The position numbers and the translations under genes were made by a program. Below, in pieces: positions 9,372-20,691 of a stretch of 33,308 nt of DNA (within the stretch, counting starts at the first letter, position 1; each line of letters begins with the position of its first letter). The DNA comes from Pseudomonadota bacterium (GTDB taxonomy: Bacteria > Pseudomonadota > Alphaproteobacteria > Caulobacterales > Caulobacteraceae). The DNA is taken from positions 1-33,308 of the forward strand of contig JAEWDF010000103.1 in the NCBI GenBank assembly GCA_023390245.1, in the 5' to 3' direction. The notes beneath the pieces are model-generated. The model was not told the origin of the DNA, searched no databases, and saw only the letters and a program-made list of their open reading frames with translations.

Positions 9372-10243
9372 ATGACAACGCCCATGATCAATCCGGTGGG
9401 GCCGACTGTCCGAAGCGCTGTTATAGACGCCCATTCGCTGGAGGTGACGATCAGGGACATCCCCGCGCTCGCCAAAGCGGCGTCCGGCATGCCGCCGAGG
9501 TCTGTGGTGTCCATCACCGACCTTTCTCACGAGAACGACGATGCGCGCATCGCGGCGGCGCGAGAGGTTCATCGGCTGGGCTTCAACCCCATGCCGCACA
9601 TCGTTGCGCGCAGATCGCGTCGTCGAGCGGGTTCGAGACCGTGCTGTCTCGGATGGTTCGCGAGGCCGGGGTGGATCGCTGCCTTATCGTCGGAGGAGAT
9701 ACCGCCGTCAGGGGCGCCCCATTCCGGGATAGCGCATCCCTGATCTCGACAGGCGTTTTCGAGCGATCCGGCGTCAAGATCATAGGCGTGGCGGGGCATC
9801 CCGGAGGCCATCCGGTGCTGAGCGAGGTGGAATGCTGGTCCGTTCTTGAGACGAAATGCCGAAGCATCGCGGATCGCGGCATGACGCCCCTGATTGTCAC
9901 ACAGTTTACGTTCGACGCCGAGGTCGTTTTGGCCTGGCTGAAAGCGCTGCGCGAGCGGGGACTGGACTATCTAGTCTGGATTAGCGTGCCGGGTCCGGCG
10001 GGTGTCGCCACCCTGTTGCGCTTCGCCGCACGATGCGGGGTCAGCGCTTCCACATCCGTGCTTTCCAAGTATGGCGTTTCAGCGAGCGAGTTGGTGTGGA
10101 CGGCGGGGCCAGGCGACTTCGTTGATCATTTGGCGGCCGGCCTGGGCGCCGGACACGGTGTTGTCCGACTGCAGTTTTATCCCTTCGGCGGCGTCGCCAG
10201 AACCGTCGAATGGATCGGGCGATACGCGGGATCGCCGAGTTAA
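9372..10243 (+). pseudogene. Methylenetetrahydrofolate reductase-like gene, frameshifted
   Basis: Two overlapping frames together give one MTHFR-like protein of about 290 residues. The first frame, from ATG 9372, carries SVVSITDLSHENDDARI and GFNPMPHIVARR; the second carries IASSSGFETVL, IGVAGHPGGHP, VTQFTFD and WISVPGPAGV, in the order expected for MTHFR. The switch of frame lies at about 9606-9616 within a GC-rich run, consistent with loss of one base or gain of two. MTHFR makes 5-methyl-THF for ordinary methionine synthases, which the MesD-type enzyme in the same island does not need. A sequencing error at this point is the main alternative. Confidence 0.7.
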
Positions 10244-10358
10244 GCGCCAGAACACCAACCCTGACGCGGCAGGGCTGCAGCAGGATCGAGCCGTTTGAGA
10301 ATCCAGGGCAACACCTGAGCCGGGTGCTGGTCAGGCGGCGCACGCTTGGGTGCGCACA

Positions 10359-11039
10359 TCAGCTGCGGTCCACGATCCGGTAGAACTGTGTGCCCAGTTC
10401 GATCGACTTCCGGCCGGTCTCGCGGCGATGCAGGTTGGTGTCCCGCAGCGAATAAACGCAGCCGCAATATTCCTGCTGGTAGAACTCTTCCTGCTTCGAA
10501 ATCTCGATCATGCGCGAGGCGCCGCCGCCCTTGCGCCAGTTGTAGTCCCAGTAGCTGAGGCCGTCGTAGGGCTTCACGGCGCGCTCGCCGCAGCCGTTGA
10601 TCTGGTTCATGTCCTTCCAGCGGCTGATACCCAGACTGGACGTCATGATCGGGAAACCGTGCTCATGGGCGTAGAGCGCCGTGCGCTCGAAGCGCATGTC
10701 GAAACACATGGTGCAGCGGATGCCGCGCTCCGGCTCCCACTCCATGCCTTTGACGCGCTTGAACCAGTTGTCCTTGTCGTAGTCGGCGTCGATGAAGGGT
10801 ACGCCGTGCTTCTCAGCGAAGCGGACGTTCTCATCCTTGCGAAGCAGGTATTCCTTCTCCGGATGGATGTTCGGATTGTAGAAGAAGATCGTGTAGTCGA
10901 TGCCCGACGCCAGCATCGCCTCCATCACCTCGCCCGAGCAGGGCGCGCAGCAGGAGTGCAGCAGCACCTTGGTCTCGCCGCCCGGTGGGACGAGGACTGG
11001 ACGAGCGAACTCCTTTGGCGATCGGGGTGTGTCGGTCAT
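10359..11039 (-). CDS. queH: Epoxyqueuosine reductase QueH (cobalamin-independent)
   Basis: A 226-residue DUF208/QueH protein. QueH reduces epoxyqueuosine to queuosine in tRNA with an iron-sulfur centre and needs no cobalamin, unlike the unrelated QueG. The cysteine pattern is clear: HSCCAPCS near residues 28-35 (C30, C31, C34), RCTMCFDMRF in the middle, and QQEYCGC near the C terminus. The start MTDTPRSPKE at 11039 is 32 bases after the prpB stop on the same strand, so the gene is probably the last of a thioesterase-prpC-prpB-queH operon. Its company with other B12-independent enzymes is notable. Confidence 0.93.
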   Translation of the reverse strand: MTDTPRSPKEFARPVLVPPGGETKVLLHSCCAPCSGEVMEAMLASGIDYTIFFYNPNIHPEKEYLLRKDENVRFAEKHGVPFIDADYDKDNWFKRVKGMEWEPERGIRCTMCFDMRFERTALYAHEHGFPIMTSSLGISRWKDMNQINGCGERAVKPYDGLSYWDYNWRKGGGASRMIEISKQEEFYQQEYCGCVYSLRDTNLHRRETGRKSIELGTQFYRIVDRS

Positions 11040-11071
11040 GGGCGAGCGTCTAGCATGAATGCCGAGGCGGC

Positions 11072-11995
11072 TCAGCCCTCCTGCGGCATGCCCTGCGGGA
11101 CGATGGTCTTGATGATCGACGCGTCCAACTCTTCGAAGGCGTGCAGGCCGATGGTGTCGTAGAGTTCCTGACGGGTTTGCATGCGGTCGATGTATTTGTG
11201 CGTTCCGCCATTGGCCTTGATCGAGGCGTAGAGCTCTTCCTGGGCCTTGTTGGCGGCGCGCAGCGAGGACACCGGCCAGATCACCAGCTTGTAGCCCATC
11301 TCCTCGAACTCGGTCGCGGTGTAGAAGGGCGTCTTGCCGAATTCGGTCATGTTGGCCAGCAGCGGCACGCCCGGCATCGCCTTGGCGAACTTCTCGAACA
11401 TGTCGCGGGTGTTCAGGGCCTCCGGGAAGATGCAATCGGCGCCGGCGTCGACGTACATCTTGGCGCGGTCCACCGCGGCGTCGAAGCCTTCCACGCCTGC
11501 GGCGTCGGTGCGGGCCATGATGACGATGTCGCGGCTGGCCTTCTTGGCGGCGGCGACCTTGGCGGCCATGTCGAGAGCCGGGACCAGGGCCTTGCCGTTC
11601 AGGTGACCGCACTTCTTGGGCAGGATCTGGTCTTCCAGGTGGACGGCCCCGGCGCCGGCCTCCTCGAAGGTCCGCACCATGTGCATGACGTTGAGCGCCT
11701 CGCCATAGCCGGTGTCGCCGTCCACCAGCAGCGGCAGGCCCGAGGCGCGCGCGATCTGGCGGATGAAGAAGGCGACCTCGTCCACGGTGATGATGCCCAG
11801 GTCCGGCAGACCCATGGAGGCGGTCATGGCCGCGCCCGACAGATAGAGGCCGTCGAAGCCCGCGTTCCGCGCCTGGATCGCCGCCTGGCCGTTGTGGGCG
11901 CCCGGCAGCTGCCAGATGCCGTCGCGGGCGAGAGCGGCGCGGAAGCGCTTGCCGGCGGACTCGCTCGGCAGGTCGTCGGCGACGAGGTAGGGCAT
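11072..11995 (-). CDS. prpB: 2-methylisocitrate lyase
   Basis: A 307-residue isocitrate-lyase-superfamily enzyme that cleaves 2-methylisocitrate to pyruvate and succinate, the last step of the 2-methylcitrate cycle. The catalytic loop KKCGHLNGK holds C129, and the metal-binding VDGDTGYGEA lies at 91-100. It has the short length of PrpB rather than the longer glyoxylate-cycle AceA. A clear ribosome site (GGAG) precedes the start. It lies 28 bases after prpC and 32 before queH on the same strand. Confidence 0.95.
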   Translation of the reverse strand: MPYLVADDLPSESAGKRFRAALARDGIWQLPGAHNGQAAIQARNAGFDGLYLSGAAMTASMGLPDLGIITVDEVAFFIRQIARASGLPLLVDGDTGYGEALNVMHMVRTFEEAGAGAVHLEDQILPKKCGHLNGKALVPALDMAAKVAAAKKASRDIVIMARTDAAGVEGFDAAVDRAKMYVDAGADCIFPEALNTRDMFEKFAKAMPGVPLLANMTEFGKTPFYTATEFEEMGYKLVIWPVSSLRAANKAQEELYASIKANGGTHKYIDRMQTRQELYDTIGLHAFEELDASIIKTIVPQGMPQEG

Positions 11996-12023
11996 GGGAA
12001 CTCCGTAAGCTCTTGGGGCCGTC

Positions 12024-13181
12024 TTAGGCGCGTTCGGCGAGGGGGGCGAACGTCAGGTTCTCGGGGCCGGTGTAGTTGGCCGAGGGGCGGATGATCTTGT
12101 TATCGATGCGCTGCTCGATCACATGCGCCGCCCAGCCGGTGGTGCGCGAAATGACGAACAGCGGGGTGAACATCGCCGTGGGCACGCCCATCATGTGGTA
12201 GGAGACGGCCGAGAACCAGTCGAGGTTCGGGAACATCTTCTTCTCGTCCATCATGACGCTCTCGATGCGTTCGGCGATGTCGTACATCTTGGTCGATGCA
12301 GCCTCGTCGGACAGCTGTTTGGCGACGCGCTTGATAACCACATTGCGCGGGTCCGAGATCGTATAGACCGGGTGGCCGAAGCCGATGATGACCTCCTTGG
12401 CCTCCATGCGGCGGCGGATGTCGGCCTCGGCCTCGTCGGCGTCGGCGTAGCGCTTCTGGATGTCGAAGGCGACCTCGTTGGCGCCGCCGTGCTTGGGACC
12501 GCGCAGGGCGCCGATGGCCCCCGCGATGGCCGAGAACATGTCCGAGCCGGTGCCGGCGATCACGCGGGCGGTGAAGGTCGAGGCGTTGAACTCATGCTCG
12601 GCGTAGAGGATCAGCGAGGTGTGCATGGCGCGCACCCAGCCGTGCGATGGCGGCACCCCGTGCAGCAGGTGAAGGAAGTGGCCGCCGATGGTCTCGTCGT
12701 CGGTCTCGACCTCGATCCGCCGGCCGTTCTGGCTGAAGTGGTGCCAGTAGAGCAGCATTGAGCCGAGCGAGGCGATCAGACGGTCGGCGATGTCGCGGGC
12801 GGCCGGGTGGTTGTGATCGTGCGCCTCCGGCAAGGCGCAGCCCAGGGCCGAGACGCCGGTGCGCATCACATCCATCGGGTGGGCGGCGGCGGGCACCGTC
12901 TCCAGCGCCGACTTCACCGCCGCCGGCAGGCCGCGCAGTGACTTCAGCTTGGCCTTGTAGGCCTTGAGTTGGGCCGGGTTAGGCAACACCCCGTGGATCA
13001 GGAGGTGGGCGATCTCCTCGAACTCGCTGGTCTCGGCCAAGTCCAGGATGTCGTAGCCGCGATAGTGCAGGTCGTTGCCGGATCGGCCGACGGTGCACAG
13101 GGCCGTGTTGCCGGCGAGCACGCCGGAAAGGGCGACGGACTTCTTCGGCTTCACGCCAGGAGCGACAGCGACTTCGGACAT
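12024..13181 (-). CDS. prpC: 2-methylcitrate synthase
   Basis: A 385-residue citrate-synthase-fold enzyme that joins propionyl-CoA and oxaloacetate to 2-methylcitrate. The family motifs are visible: the His of HGGANEVAFD, the His of GFGHPVYTISDPRN, and the Asp of PNLDWFSAVSYHMMG. The short N terminus and its place beside prpB, acnD and prpF make it methylcitrate rather than citrate synthase. The ribosome site GAGGAAA sits just before the start. It is 17 bases downstream of the thioesterase gene on the same strand. Confidence 0.95.
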   Translation of the reverse strand: MSEVAVAPGVKPKKSVALSGVLAGNTALCTVGRSGNDLHYRGYDILDLAETSEFEEIAHLLIHGVLPNPAQLKAYKAKLKSLRGLPAAVKSALETVPAAAHPMDVMRTGVSALGCALPEAHDHNHPAARDIADRLIASLGSMLLYWHHFSQNGRRIEVETDDETIGGHFLHLLHGVPPSHGWVRAMHTSLILYAEHEFNASTFTARVIAGTGSDMFSAIAGAIGALRGPKHGGANEVAFDIQKRYADADEAEADIRRRMEAKEVIIGFGHPVYTISDPRNVVIKRVAKQLSDEAASTKMYDIAERIESVMMDEKKMFPNLDWFSAVSYHMMGVPTAMFTPLFVISRTTGWAAHVIEQRIDNKIIRPSANYTGPENLTFAPLAERA

Positions 13182-13198
13182 GGGATTTCCTCGAAAGG

Positions 13199-13624
13199 TT
13201 ATTGGACGCCGGCGTGGGCCTGGGCGCCGAGAGCGGGTTGGAGCGCGATGGGGGTCGGGCGGCCGTCGGCGTCGACCGCGACCATTTCGAACCGGCCGTG
13301 CAGCGCCGGCCGGCGCGCGCCGGTGGACAGTGTTTCGGCGACGCCCTCGACCTCGACGGTCAGGGAGGTCTGGCCGACCCGAATGACGCGCGCGACCATG
13401 TCCAGCAGTTCGCCGACCCGGACGGGGGTATGAAAATCCGTCGCCTCCGACCGCGCCATGACGACGTCGTTGCGCGCGCGACGGCTGGCGGCGACGAAGG
13501 CGGCCTTGCTCAAAAGGGCGAGCGCCGAACCGGCGAACAGGGCGCCGTAATGGTTGGCCTGTTCCGGGAAGACCATTTCCGCGAAGCGGGTCTCTTCAGG
13601 GGAAAACGGCGTCGGCGACGACAT
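13199..13624 (-). CDS. Hotdog-fold acyl-CoA thioesterase
   Basis: A 141-residue single-hotdog protein of the YciA/acyl-CoA hydrolase type. It shows the family N-terminal block FPEQANHYGALFAGSAL, with the expected active-site region NHYGALFAG, and the DFHTPVRVGELLDM segment. It would hydrolyse acyl-CoA esters in the cytosol. As first gene of the prpC-prpB-queH transcript it may relieve excess propionyl-CoA or 2-methyl-branched CoA esters, though the substrate is inferred from context only. The start ends at 13624, and a shared 250-bp control region separates it from divergent acnD. Confidence 0.85.
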   Translation of the reverse strand: MSSPTPFSPEETRFAEMVFPEQANHYGALFAGSALALLSKAAFVAASRRARNDVVMARSEATDFHTPVRVGELLDMVARVIRVGQTSLTVEVEGVAETLSTGARRPALHGRFEMVAVDADGRPTPIALQPALGAQAHAGVQ

Positions 13625-13874
13625 GACGGCCTCGGACAGCGGATCATCCGCGAGGCCTGCGAATATTCACGCCTCGGCGCGTCTCAGAAGGACTGAAAGC
13701 GCGGAAAACTGCGGACCGGAACCTGCAAATCCGCGAAAGCTGTAAACCTGCAGGCGTCCGCAAAGTTTGCCGATTTACAAGGCGGCGTTCACAAACCTCC
13801 GCCCTTTCAGGCGTTCCGTCGCGCCGGTCCCAAGCCGATAATGACCCCGATGATGATCAGGGAATTCGGCTCCA
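13625..13874. promoter_or_regulatory. Divergent control region of the two prp operons
   Basis: This 250-bp gap serves thioesterase-prpC-prpB-queH leftwards and acnD-prpF rightwards. Between about 13715 and 13800 it has several short motifs of one kind, CTGCAAATC, GCTGTAAACC, CCGCAAAGTTTGCC and GATTTACAAGG, that resemble motifs ahead of the regulator gene (ATTTGCAGAAA, CTTGCAAAAA, GTTGTAAAAG, TTTACAATA). These are candidate binding sites for the ScfR/PrpR-type regulator encoded at 17828. The consensus is loose and is my own reading. Confidence 0.5.
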
Positions 13875-16498
<2,624 letters not shown>

Positions 16499-16499
<1 letters not shown>

Positions 16500-17695
16500 T
16501 GAGCCACGGTCCACAGATACGCATCCCCGCCACCTATATGCGCGGCGGCACGTCCAAAGGCGTCTTCTTCCGGTTGGAGGATTTGCCGGAGGCTTGCCGC
16601 GTTCCGGGACCACCTCGGGACAGGCTGTTCCAGCGGGTGATCGGCAGTCCCGACGCCTACGGCAAGCATATCGACGGCATGGGCGGCGCGACGTCCAGCA
16701 CCTCGAAATGCGTCATCGTCTCGCCGAGCGCCCGGCCGGACCACGACGTCGACTACCTGTACGGTCAGGTCTCTATCGACACCGACTTCGTCGATTGGTC
16801 GGGCAACTGCGGAAACCTGTCGACGGCGGCGGGCGCGTTCGCGATCCACGCCGGCTATGTGCCCATCGGGCCCGACGGCGTGCGCACCGTGCGCATCTGG
16901 CAGGCCAATATCGGCAAGACGATCATCGCTCATGTGCCGGTCAGCGGCGGCGTGGTGCAGGAGACAGGCGATTTCGAACTGGACGGCGTGACCTTCCCAG
17001 CCGCCGAGATCGTGCTGGAGTTCATGGACCCCGCTGATGAAGGGGAAGACGGCGGGGCGATATTCCCGACCGGCAACCTGATCGATGAGCTGGACGTGCC
17101 CGACGAGCTCGTCGCAGGCGGCAAGTTGACGGCCACCCTGATCAACGCGGGCATTCCGACCATTTTCGTTAATGCCACGGACCTCGGTTACGCGGGCACG
17201 GAGTTGCAGGAGGCGATCAACGGCGACCCCGTGGCCCTCAATCGGTTCGAGGCGCTGCGGGCCATCGGCGCGGTTCGCATGGGCCTGATCGACACGGTTG
17301 AGGGCGCGGCTAAGCGCCAGCATACGCCCAAGATCGCCTTTGTAGCCCCGCCGGTCGACCACGTCGTCTCCAACGGTCGTCGGATCCTCGCTTCAGACGT
17401 CGATCTGCTGGTGCGGGCGATGTCGATGGGGAAGCTGCATCATGCGATGATGGGCACCGCCTCGGTCGCCATCGCTGCGGCGGCTGCGGTGCCTGGAACC
17501 CTCGTCAATCTCGCCGCTGGCGGCGGAGCGCGGAGCGCCGTCCGGTTCGGCCATCCTTCCGGCGTGTTGCGGGTTGGCGCCGAAGCGGTCGAACGCAACG
17601 GTGACTGGACCGTCTCGAAGGCGGTGATGAGCCGGAGCGCCAGGCGATTGATGGAAGGATCGGTCTTTGTGCCTGCTGAGAGCGCCGGCGGCTGA
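16499..17695 (+). CDS. prpF: 2-methyl-trans-aconitate isomerase PrpF
   Basis: A 398-residue PrpF protein, which isomerises 2-methyl-trans-aconitate made by AcnD to the cis form so that the cycle can go on. The N-terminal signature PATYMRGGTSKGVFFRLEDL is diagnostic, with GMGGATSSTSKC and DWSGNCGNLSTAAGAFA following. I set the start at the ATG at 16499, which shares a base with the acnD stop and gives the normal N terminus; the frame open from 16400 lies inside acnD. It is coupled to acnD. The regulator gene follows after 132 bases with its own control region. Confidence 0.95.
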
Positions 17696-17827
17696 TCTTC
17701 CATCGCGGAGCGAGTTATTGCTTGCTCGAAAATTTTACAATATTTGCAGAAAGGCCGTTCTGCGCTGACAATGTATTGCGGATACTTGCAAAAATGGCGT
17801 GTGTAATTGTGAAAGTTGTAAAAGCGG
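17696..17827 (+). promoter_or_regulatory. Control region of the ScfR-type regulator gene
   Basis: AT-rich for this genome. It carries TTTACAATATTTGCAGAAA (17734-17752), ACTTGCAAAAATG and AATTGTGAAAGTTGTAAAAG, motifs related to those between the prp operons. Autoregulation of the regulator is the simplest reading. I cannot place -35 and -10 boxes with confidence. Confidence 0.4.
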
Positions 17828-19237
17828 ATGAGCAAGACCTTCATGGGCGTTCGATTGCGGCGGTTGCGCGAAGAGCGCAATCTGACCCAGACGGCCGTCG
17901 CCCAGGCGCTCGGCATTTCCAACAGCTATCTCAGCCAGATCGAGCAGAACCAGCGGCCGCTGACCGTGCCGTTGCTCCTGAAGCTGAACGCGGCGTTCGG
18001 GGTCGACGTCCAGTTCTTCTCGGAGGACGAGGAGGGACGGCTGATCTCCGACGTCAGGGAGGCTCTCGTCGAGGGCGGTGCGGAACAGATCTCCACGGCG
18101 GAGCTGCGCGAACTGGCCCTGAACATGCCGGGGGTCGGCCGGGCGCTCGTCGGCCTGCATCGCAAGGCGCGTCAGAGCGCGGACAGGGCCGAAGCCATGG
18201 CGCTTCGGCTCGGTGAAGACTTCGATTCCGCCGCGCCCGCGCGGATGCCCTTCGAGCAGGTTCGGGACTTCTTCTATTCGCGTCGCAACCATGTGGCCGA
18301 ACTCGATGAAGCCGCCGAACGCCTGTATGGGGCCGCCGGTCTCTCGCCGCGGCAGGTGCGTCCCGGGTTGGAGGCCTGGCTGGGGGAGCGGCACGGCGTT
18401 CGCGTCATCGTCGACGAAGGGGAGGCGGCTCAGCGGCGCTTCGACCCGCTGAACCGTACGCTCCACGTCTCGCCCTTTACGAAACAGGGCCAGCAGGCCT
18501 TTCAGATGGCCATGCAGCTGGCCTTCCTGGAGTTCGGCGAGGTCATTGACGGGCTGCTGAACGCCGCCGACCTGAAGGAGCCCGAAGCGCGCGATCTGCT
18601 GCGCATTGGTCTCGCCCAGTATTTCGCCGGCGCGGTCTTGCTGCCTTACGCCGACTTCCTGCGTCAGGCCGAGGCGTTCGGCTACGACATCGTTCGGTTG
18701 GGCCGCCACTTCGGGGTCGGTTTCGAGACGGTCTGCCACCGTCTTTCGACGTTGCAGCGGCCCGGCGCCCAGGGCGTGCCGTTCTTTTTCGTGCGGGTGG
18801 ACCGGGCCGGAAACATCTCCAAGCGCCAGTCGGCGACGGACTTCCACTTCTCCCGGGTGGGCGGCTCCTGTCCGCTCTGGAACGTCTATGAGGCCTTCAC
18901 ACAGCCCGGTCGCGTCCTGACGCAGATGGCCCAGATGCCCGACGGGCGCACCTATCTCTGGATCGCGCGGACGGTGGGCAGTCCGAGCCCCGCCTACGGC
19001 GCGCCCGGCAAGACCTTCGCGGTGGGGCTGGGCTGCGACATCCGACACGCCTCCCGACTGATCTATTCTCACGGGCTGGATCTGACAGACCTGACAGCCG
19101 CCACGCCCATCGGGGCGGGCTGCAAGGTGTGCGAACGGACCGCCTGTCCGCAACGCGCCTTCCCGCCGATCGGGAGACCCCTGCTGATCGATCCGGATCG
19201 CAGCGCGGCCACGCCCTATCCGACGGCTCTGGCCTGA
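17828..19237 (+). CDS. Short-chain fatty acyl transcriptional regulator (ScfR/PrpR-RamB type)
   Basis: A 469-residue regulator. Residues about 8-62 are an XRE-type helix-turn-helix (RRLREERNLTQTAVAQALGIS then YLSQIEQN). The middle is an IrrE/M78-like domain without a recognisable HExxH. The C-terminal part is the ScfR domain with conserved cysteines, ending in GCKVCERTACPQR, which matches the cysteine-rich segment that holds an iron-sulfur cluster in mycobacterial PrpR. That family senses acyl-CoA and controls propionate or glyoxylate genes. Its location next to acnD-prpF and similar motifs in both prp control regions suggest it controls the methylcitrate genes. Confidence 0.9.
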   Translation: MSKTFMGVRLRRLREERNLTQTAVAQALGISNSYLSQIEQNQRPLTVPLLLKLNAAFGVDVQFFSEDEEGRLISDVREALVEGGAEQISTAELRELALNMPGVGRALVGLHRKARQSADRAEAMALRLGEDFDSAAPARMPFEQVRDFFYSRRNHVAELDEAAERLYGAAGLSPRQVRPGLEAWLGERHGVRVIVDEGEAAQRRFDPLNRTLHVSPFTKQGQQAFQMAMQLAFLEFGEVIDGLLNAADLKEPEARDLLRIGLAQYFAGAVLLPYADFLRQAEAFGYDIVRLGRHFGVGFETVCHRLSTLQRPGAQGVPFFFVRVDRAGNISKRQSATDFHFSRVGGSCPLWNVYEAFTQPGRVLTQMAQMPDGRTYLWIARTVGSPSPAYGAPGKTFAVGLGCDIRHASRLIYSHGLDLTDLTAATPIGAGCKVCERTACPQRAFPPIGRPLLIDPDRSAATPYPTALA

Positions 19238-19318
19238 GGGCGCTGTTGCGTCCGGCGCAGGGGTTTGAGCGCCTGGCGAGCCTGTGGTCTTGCCGAACGC
19301 CACCGACGAATGATGGTA

Positions 19319-19346
19319 AAACACATAAAGATATCTTTATATGTTT
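19319..19346. promoter_or_regulatory. 28-bp near-perfect palindrome, candidate methionine-pathway operator
   Basis: The centre is ATAAAGATATCTTTAT (19325-19340), a perfect 16-bp palindrome. Beyond one mismatched pair the symmetry continues for 5 bases on each side (AAACA and TGTTT). From memory, AAGATATCTT-centred palindromes are operators of ArsR-type SahR regulators of methionine and SAH genes in Proteobacteria. It abuts the -35 box of the riboswitch promoter. Confidence 0.6.
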
Positions 19347-19347
19347 A

Positions 19348-19376
19348 TTGACTTGGCGGTCGAATCTGGCACTCTG
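19348..19376 (+). promoter_or_regulatory. Candidate promoter of the mesX-mesD unit
   Basis: TTGACT (19348-19353) is a good -35 box directly after the palindrome. At 17 bases spacing lies ACTCTG (19371-19376), a poor -10 box. A start near 19384 would coincide with the 5' end of the cobalamin aptamer, which supports the placement. Confidence 0.45.
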
Positions 19377-19383
19377 GCGTCGT

Positions 19384-19560
19384 CGAGGTTCTGCGCGCGG
19401 CTCTCGGGCTGCGCGGAGCTAAGAGGGAAGCCGGTGTAACGCCGGCGCTGCCCCCGCAACTGTGAGCGGCGAGCTGATGGTCCATTTCGTGTCACTGGGG
19501 GTTCGCCCCGGGAAGGCCGGACCGGAAGCCGTGACCCGTGAGCCAGGAGACCTGCCCCGA
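19384..19560 (+). ncRNA. Cobalamin riboswitch
   Basis: The conserved core of the AdoCbl/Cbl aptamer is present in order: AGGGAAGCCGGTG, then GCTGCCCCCGCAACTGT (19447-19463), CACTGGGG and GGGAAGGCCGG, and the B12 box GAGCCAGGAGACCTGCC (19540-19556). It is in the 5' leader of the DUF1852-methionine synthase genes, about 120 bases before the first start codon. Cobalamin binding is expected to switch off these B12-independent genes, as with metE in many bacteria. Confidence 0.93.
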
Positions 19561-19595
19561 CAGATAACGTCCTCCGGCGGGGTGTCGGTCAGGTC
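19549..19595 (+). promoter_or_regulatory. Alternative hairpin that competes for the B12 box
   Basis: GACCT of the B12 box (19549-19553) and CCGACA (19557-19562) can pair with TGTCGG (19583-19588) and AGGTC (19591-19595). This fold cannot coexist with the closed aptamer. It is a candidate switching helix. No U-run terminator follows, so control may act on translation or by Rho. Confidence 0.45.
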
Positions 19596-19682
19596 GCTTG
19601 AGCGCCGCGACGGGTCGATTCCGCGCGCGAGCGGTCGAGCCTCCCTGTCCGCTGTCTCGTCACAGCATCAACGGCAGAGACC

Positions 19683-20663
19683 ATGGCGAGCAGCGATTTC
19701 ACCTTCACCATCAAGCGCACGGCGCTCGATGAGAACTACGTCCCCGCCGAGAACACGCGGATCACGACGAATTTCGCCAATCTGGCTCGGGGGGAAAGCC
19801 GGCAGGAGAACCTGCGCAGCACGCTCCGGATGATCGACAACCGGTTCAACTCGCTGGCGCATTGGGAAAATCCGAGGGGAGACCGCTACGCGGTCGAGCT
19901 TCAGATCGTCTCCGTCGAGATGAGCGTCTCTCCGGGCGAAACCGCCGACGCCTTCCCGCTGATCGAAATCCTGCAGACAACGATTGTCGATCAACAGACC
20001 GGCGCGCGTATCGACGGGATCGTCGGCAACAACTTCTCCTCCTACGTTCGCGACTACGATTTCAGCGTGGTTCTGCCGGAGCATATGAAGACCCATGGTC
20101 GGGCGCCGGATGACTTCGGCGACCTGCACGGCAGGCTGTTCAAACACTTCCTGAACTCCAGCGCCTATCGCGATAATTTCGCCAAGCCGCCGGTGATCTG
20201 CCTGAGCGTGTCGAGCAACAAGACCTATCATCGCATCGGTGCCGAGCACCCGGTGCTCGGTCTGGAATACGACAACAACGAGTTCTCGCCGACCGATCAG
20301 TATTTCGCGAAGATGGGGATGAAGGTCCGCTACTTCATGCCCAAGGGCAGCGTCGCGCCGTTCGCCTTCTATCACATCGGCGACCTGACCGGCGACTACA
20401 CCGATCTCGAACTGGTCAGCACCATCAGCACGATGGAGACCTTCCAGAAGATCTATCGGCCCGAGATCTATAATGCCAACTCGCCGGCGACGGAGCAGTA
20501 TCAGCCGAGCCTGAAGTACCAGGACTACTCGCTGACCCGCATCGTCTACGACCGCGAGGAGCGCAGCCGACTGGCTGTCGAACAGGGCAAGTTCGTCGAG
20601 GAGCGGTTCATCAAACCGCACCGGGCGGTCCTCGACCAATGGTCCGCCAGTTTCGCCGCTTGA
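19683..20663 (+). CDS. mesX: DUF1852 protein, partner of MesD methionine synthase (MesX)
   Basis: A 326-residue DUF1852 protein. Published work on folate-independent methionine synthases found that the MesD family requires a DUF1852 protein and oxygen; this partner is called MesX. The sequence starts MASSDFTFTIKRTALDENYVP and has the block RITTNFANLARGES followed by the NLRSTLRMIDNRFN segment. It has no membrane segments or signal. It is first behind the cobalamin riboswitch and 28 bases ahead of mesD. Its chemistry is unknown; an oxygenase-like step supplying the methyl group is a reasonable guess. Confidence 0.9.
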   Translation: MASSDFTFTIKRTALDENYVPAENTRITTNFANLARGESRQENLRSTLRMIDNRFNSLAHWENPRGDRYAVELQIVSVEMSVSPGETADAFPLIEILQTTIVDQQTGARIDGIVGNNFSSYVRDYDFSVVLPEHMKTHGRAPDDFGDLHGRLFKHFLNSSAYRDNFAKPPVICLSVSSNKTYHRIGAEHPVLGLEYDNNEFSPTDQYFAKMGMKVRYFMPKGSVAPFAFYHIGDLTGDYTDLELVSTISTMETFQKIYRPEIYNANSPATEQYQPSLKYQDYSLTRIVYDREERSRLAVEQGKFVEERFIKPHRAVLDQWSASFAA

Positions 20664-20691
20664 TCCGTCCAGAAGTTCAGAGTCTCCCAAT

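Noticed and set aside
10320..10358. GCGCAC/GTGCGC hairpin after queH as a terminator
   Set aside because: The stem is short and no T-run follows on either strand.
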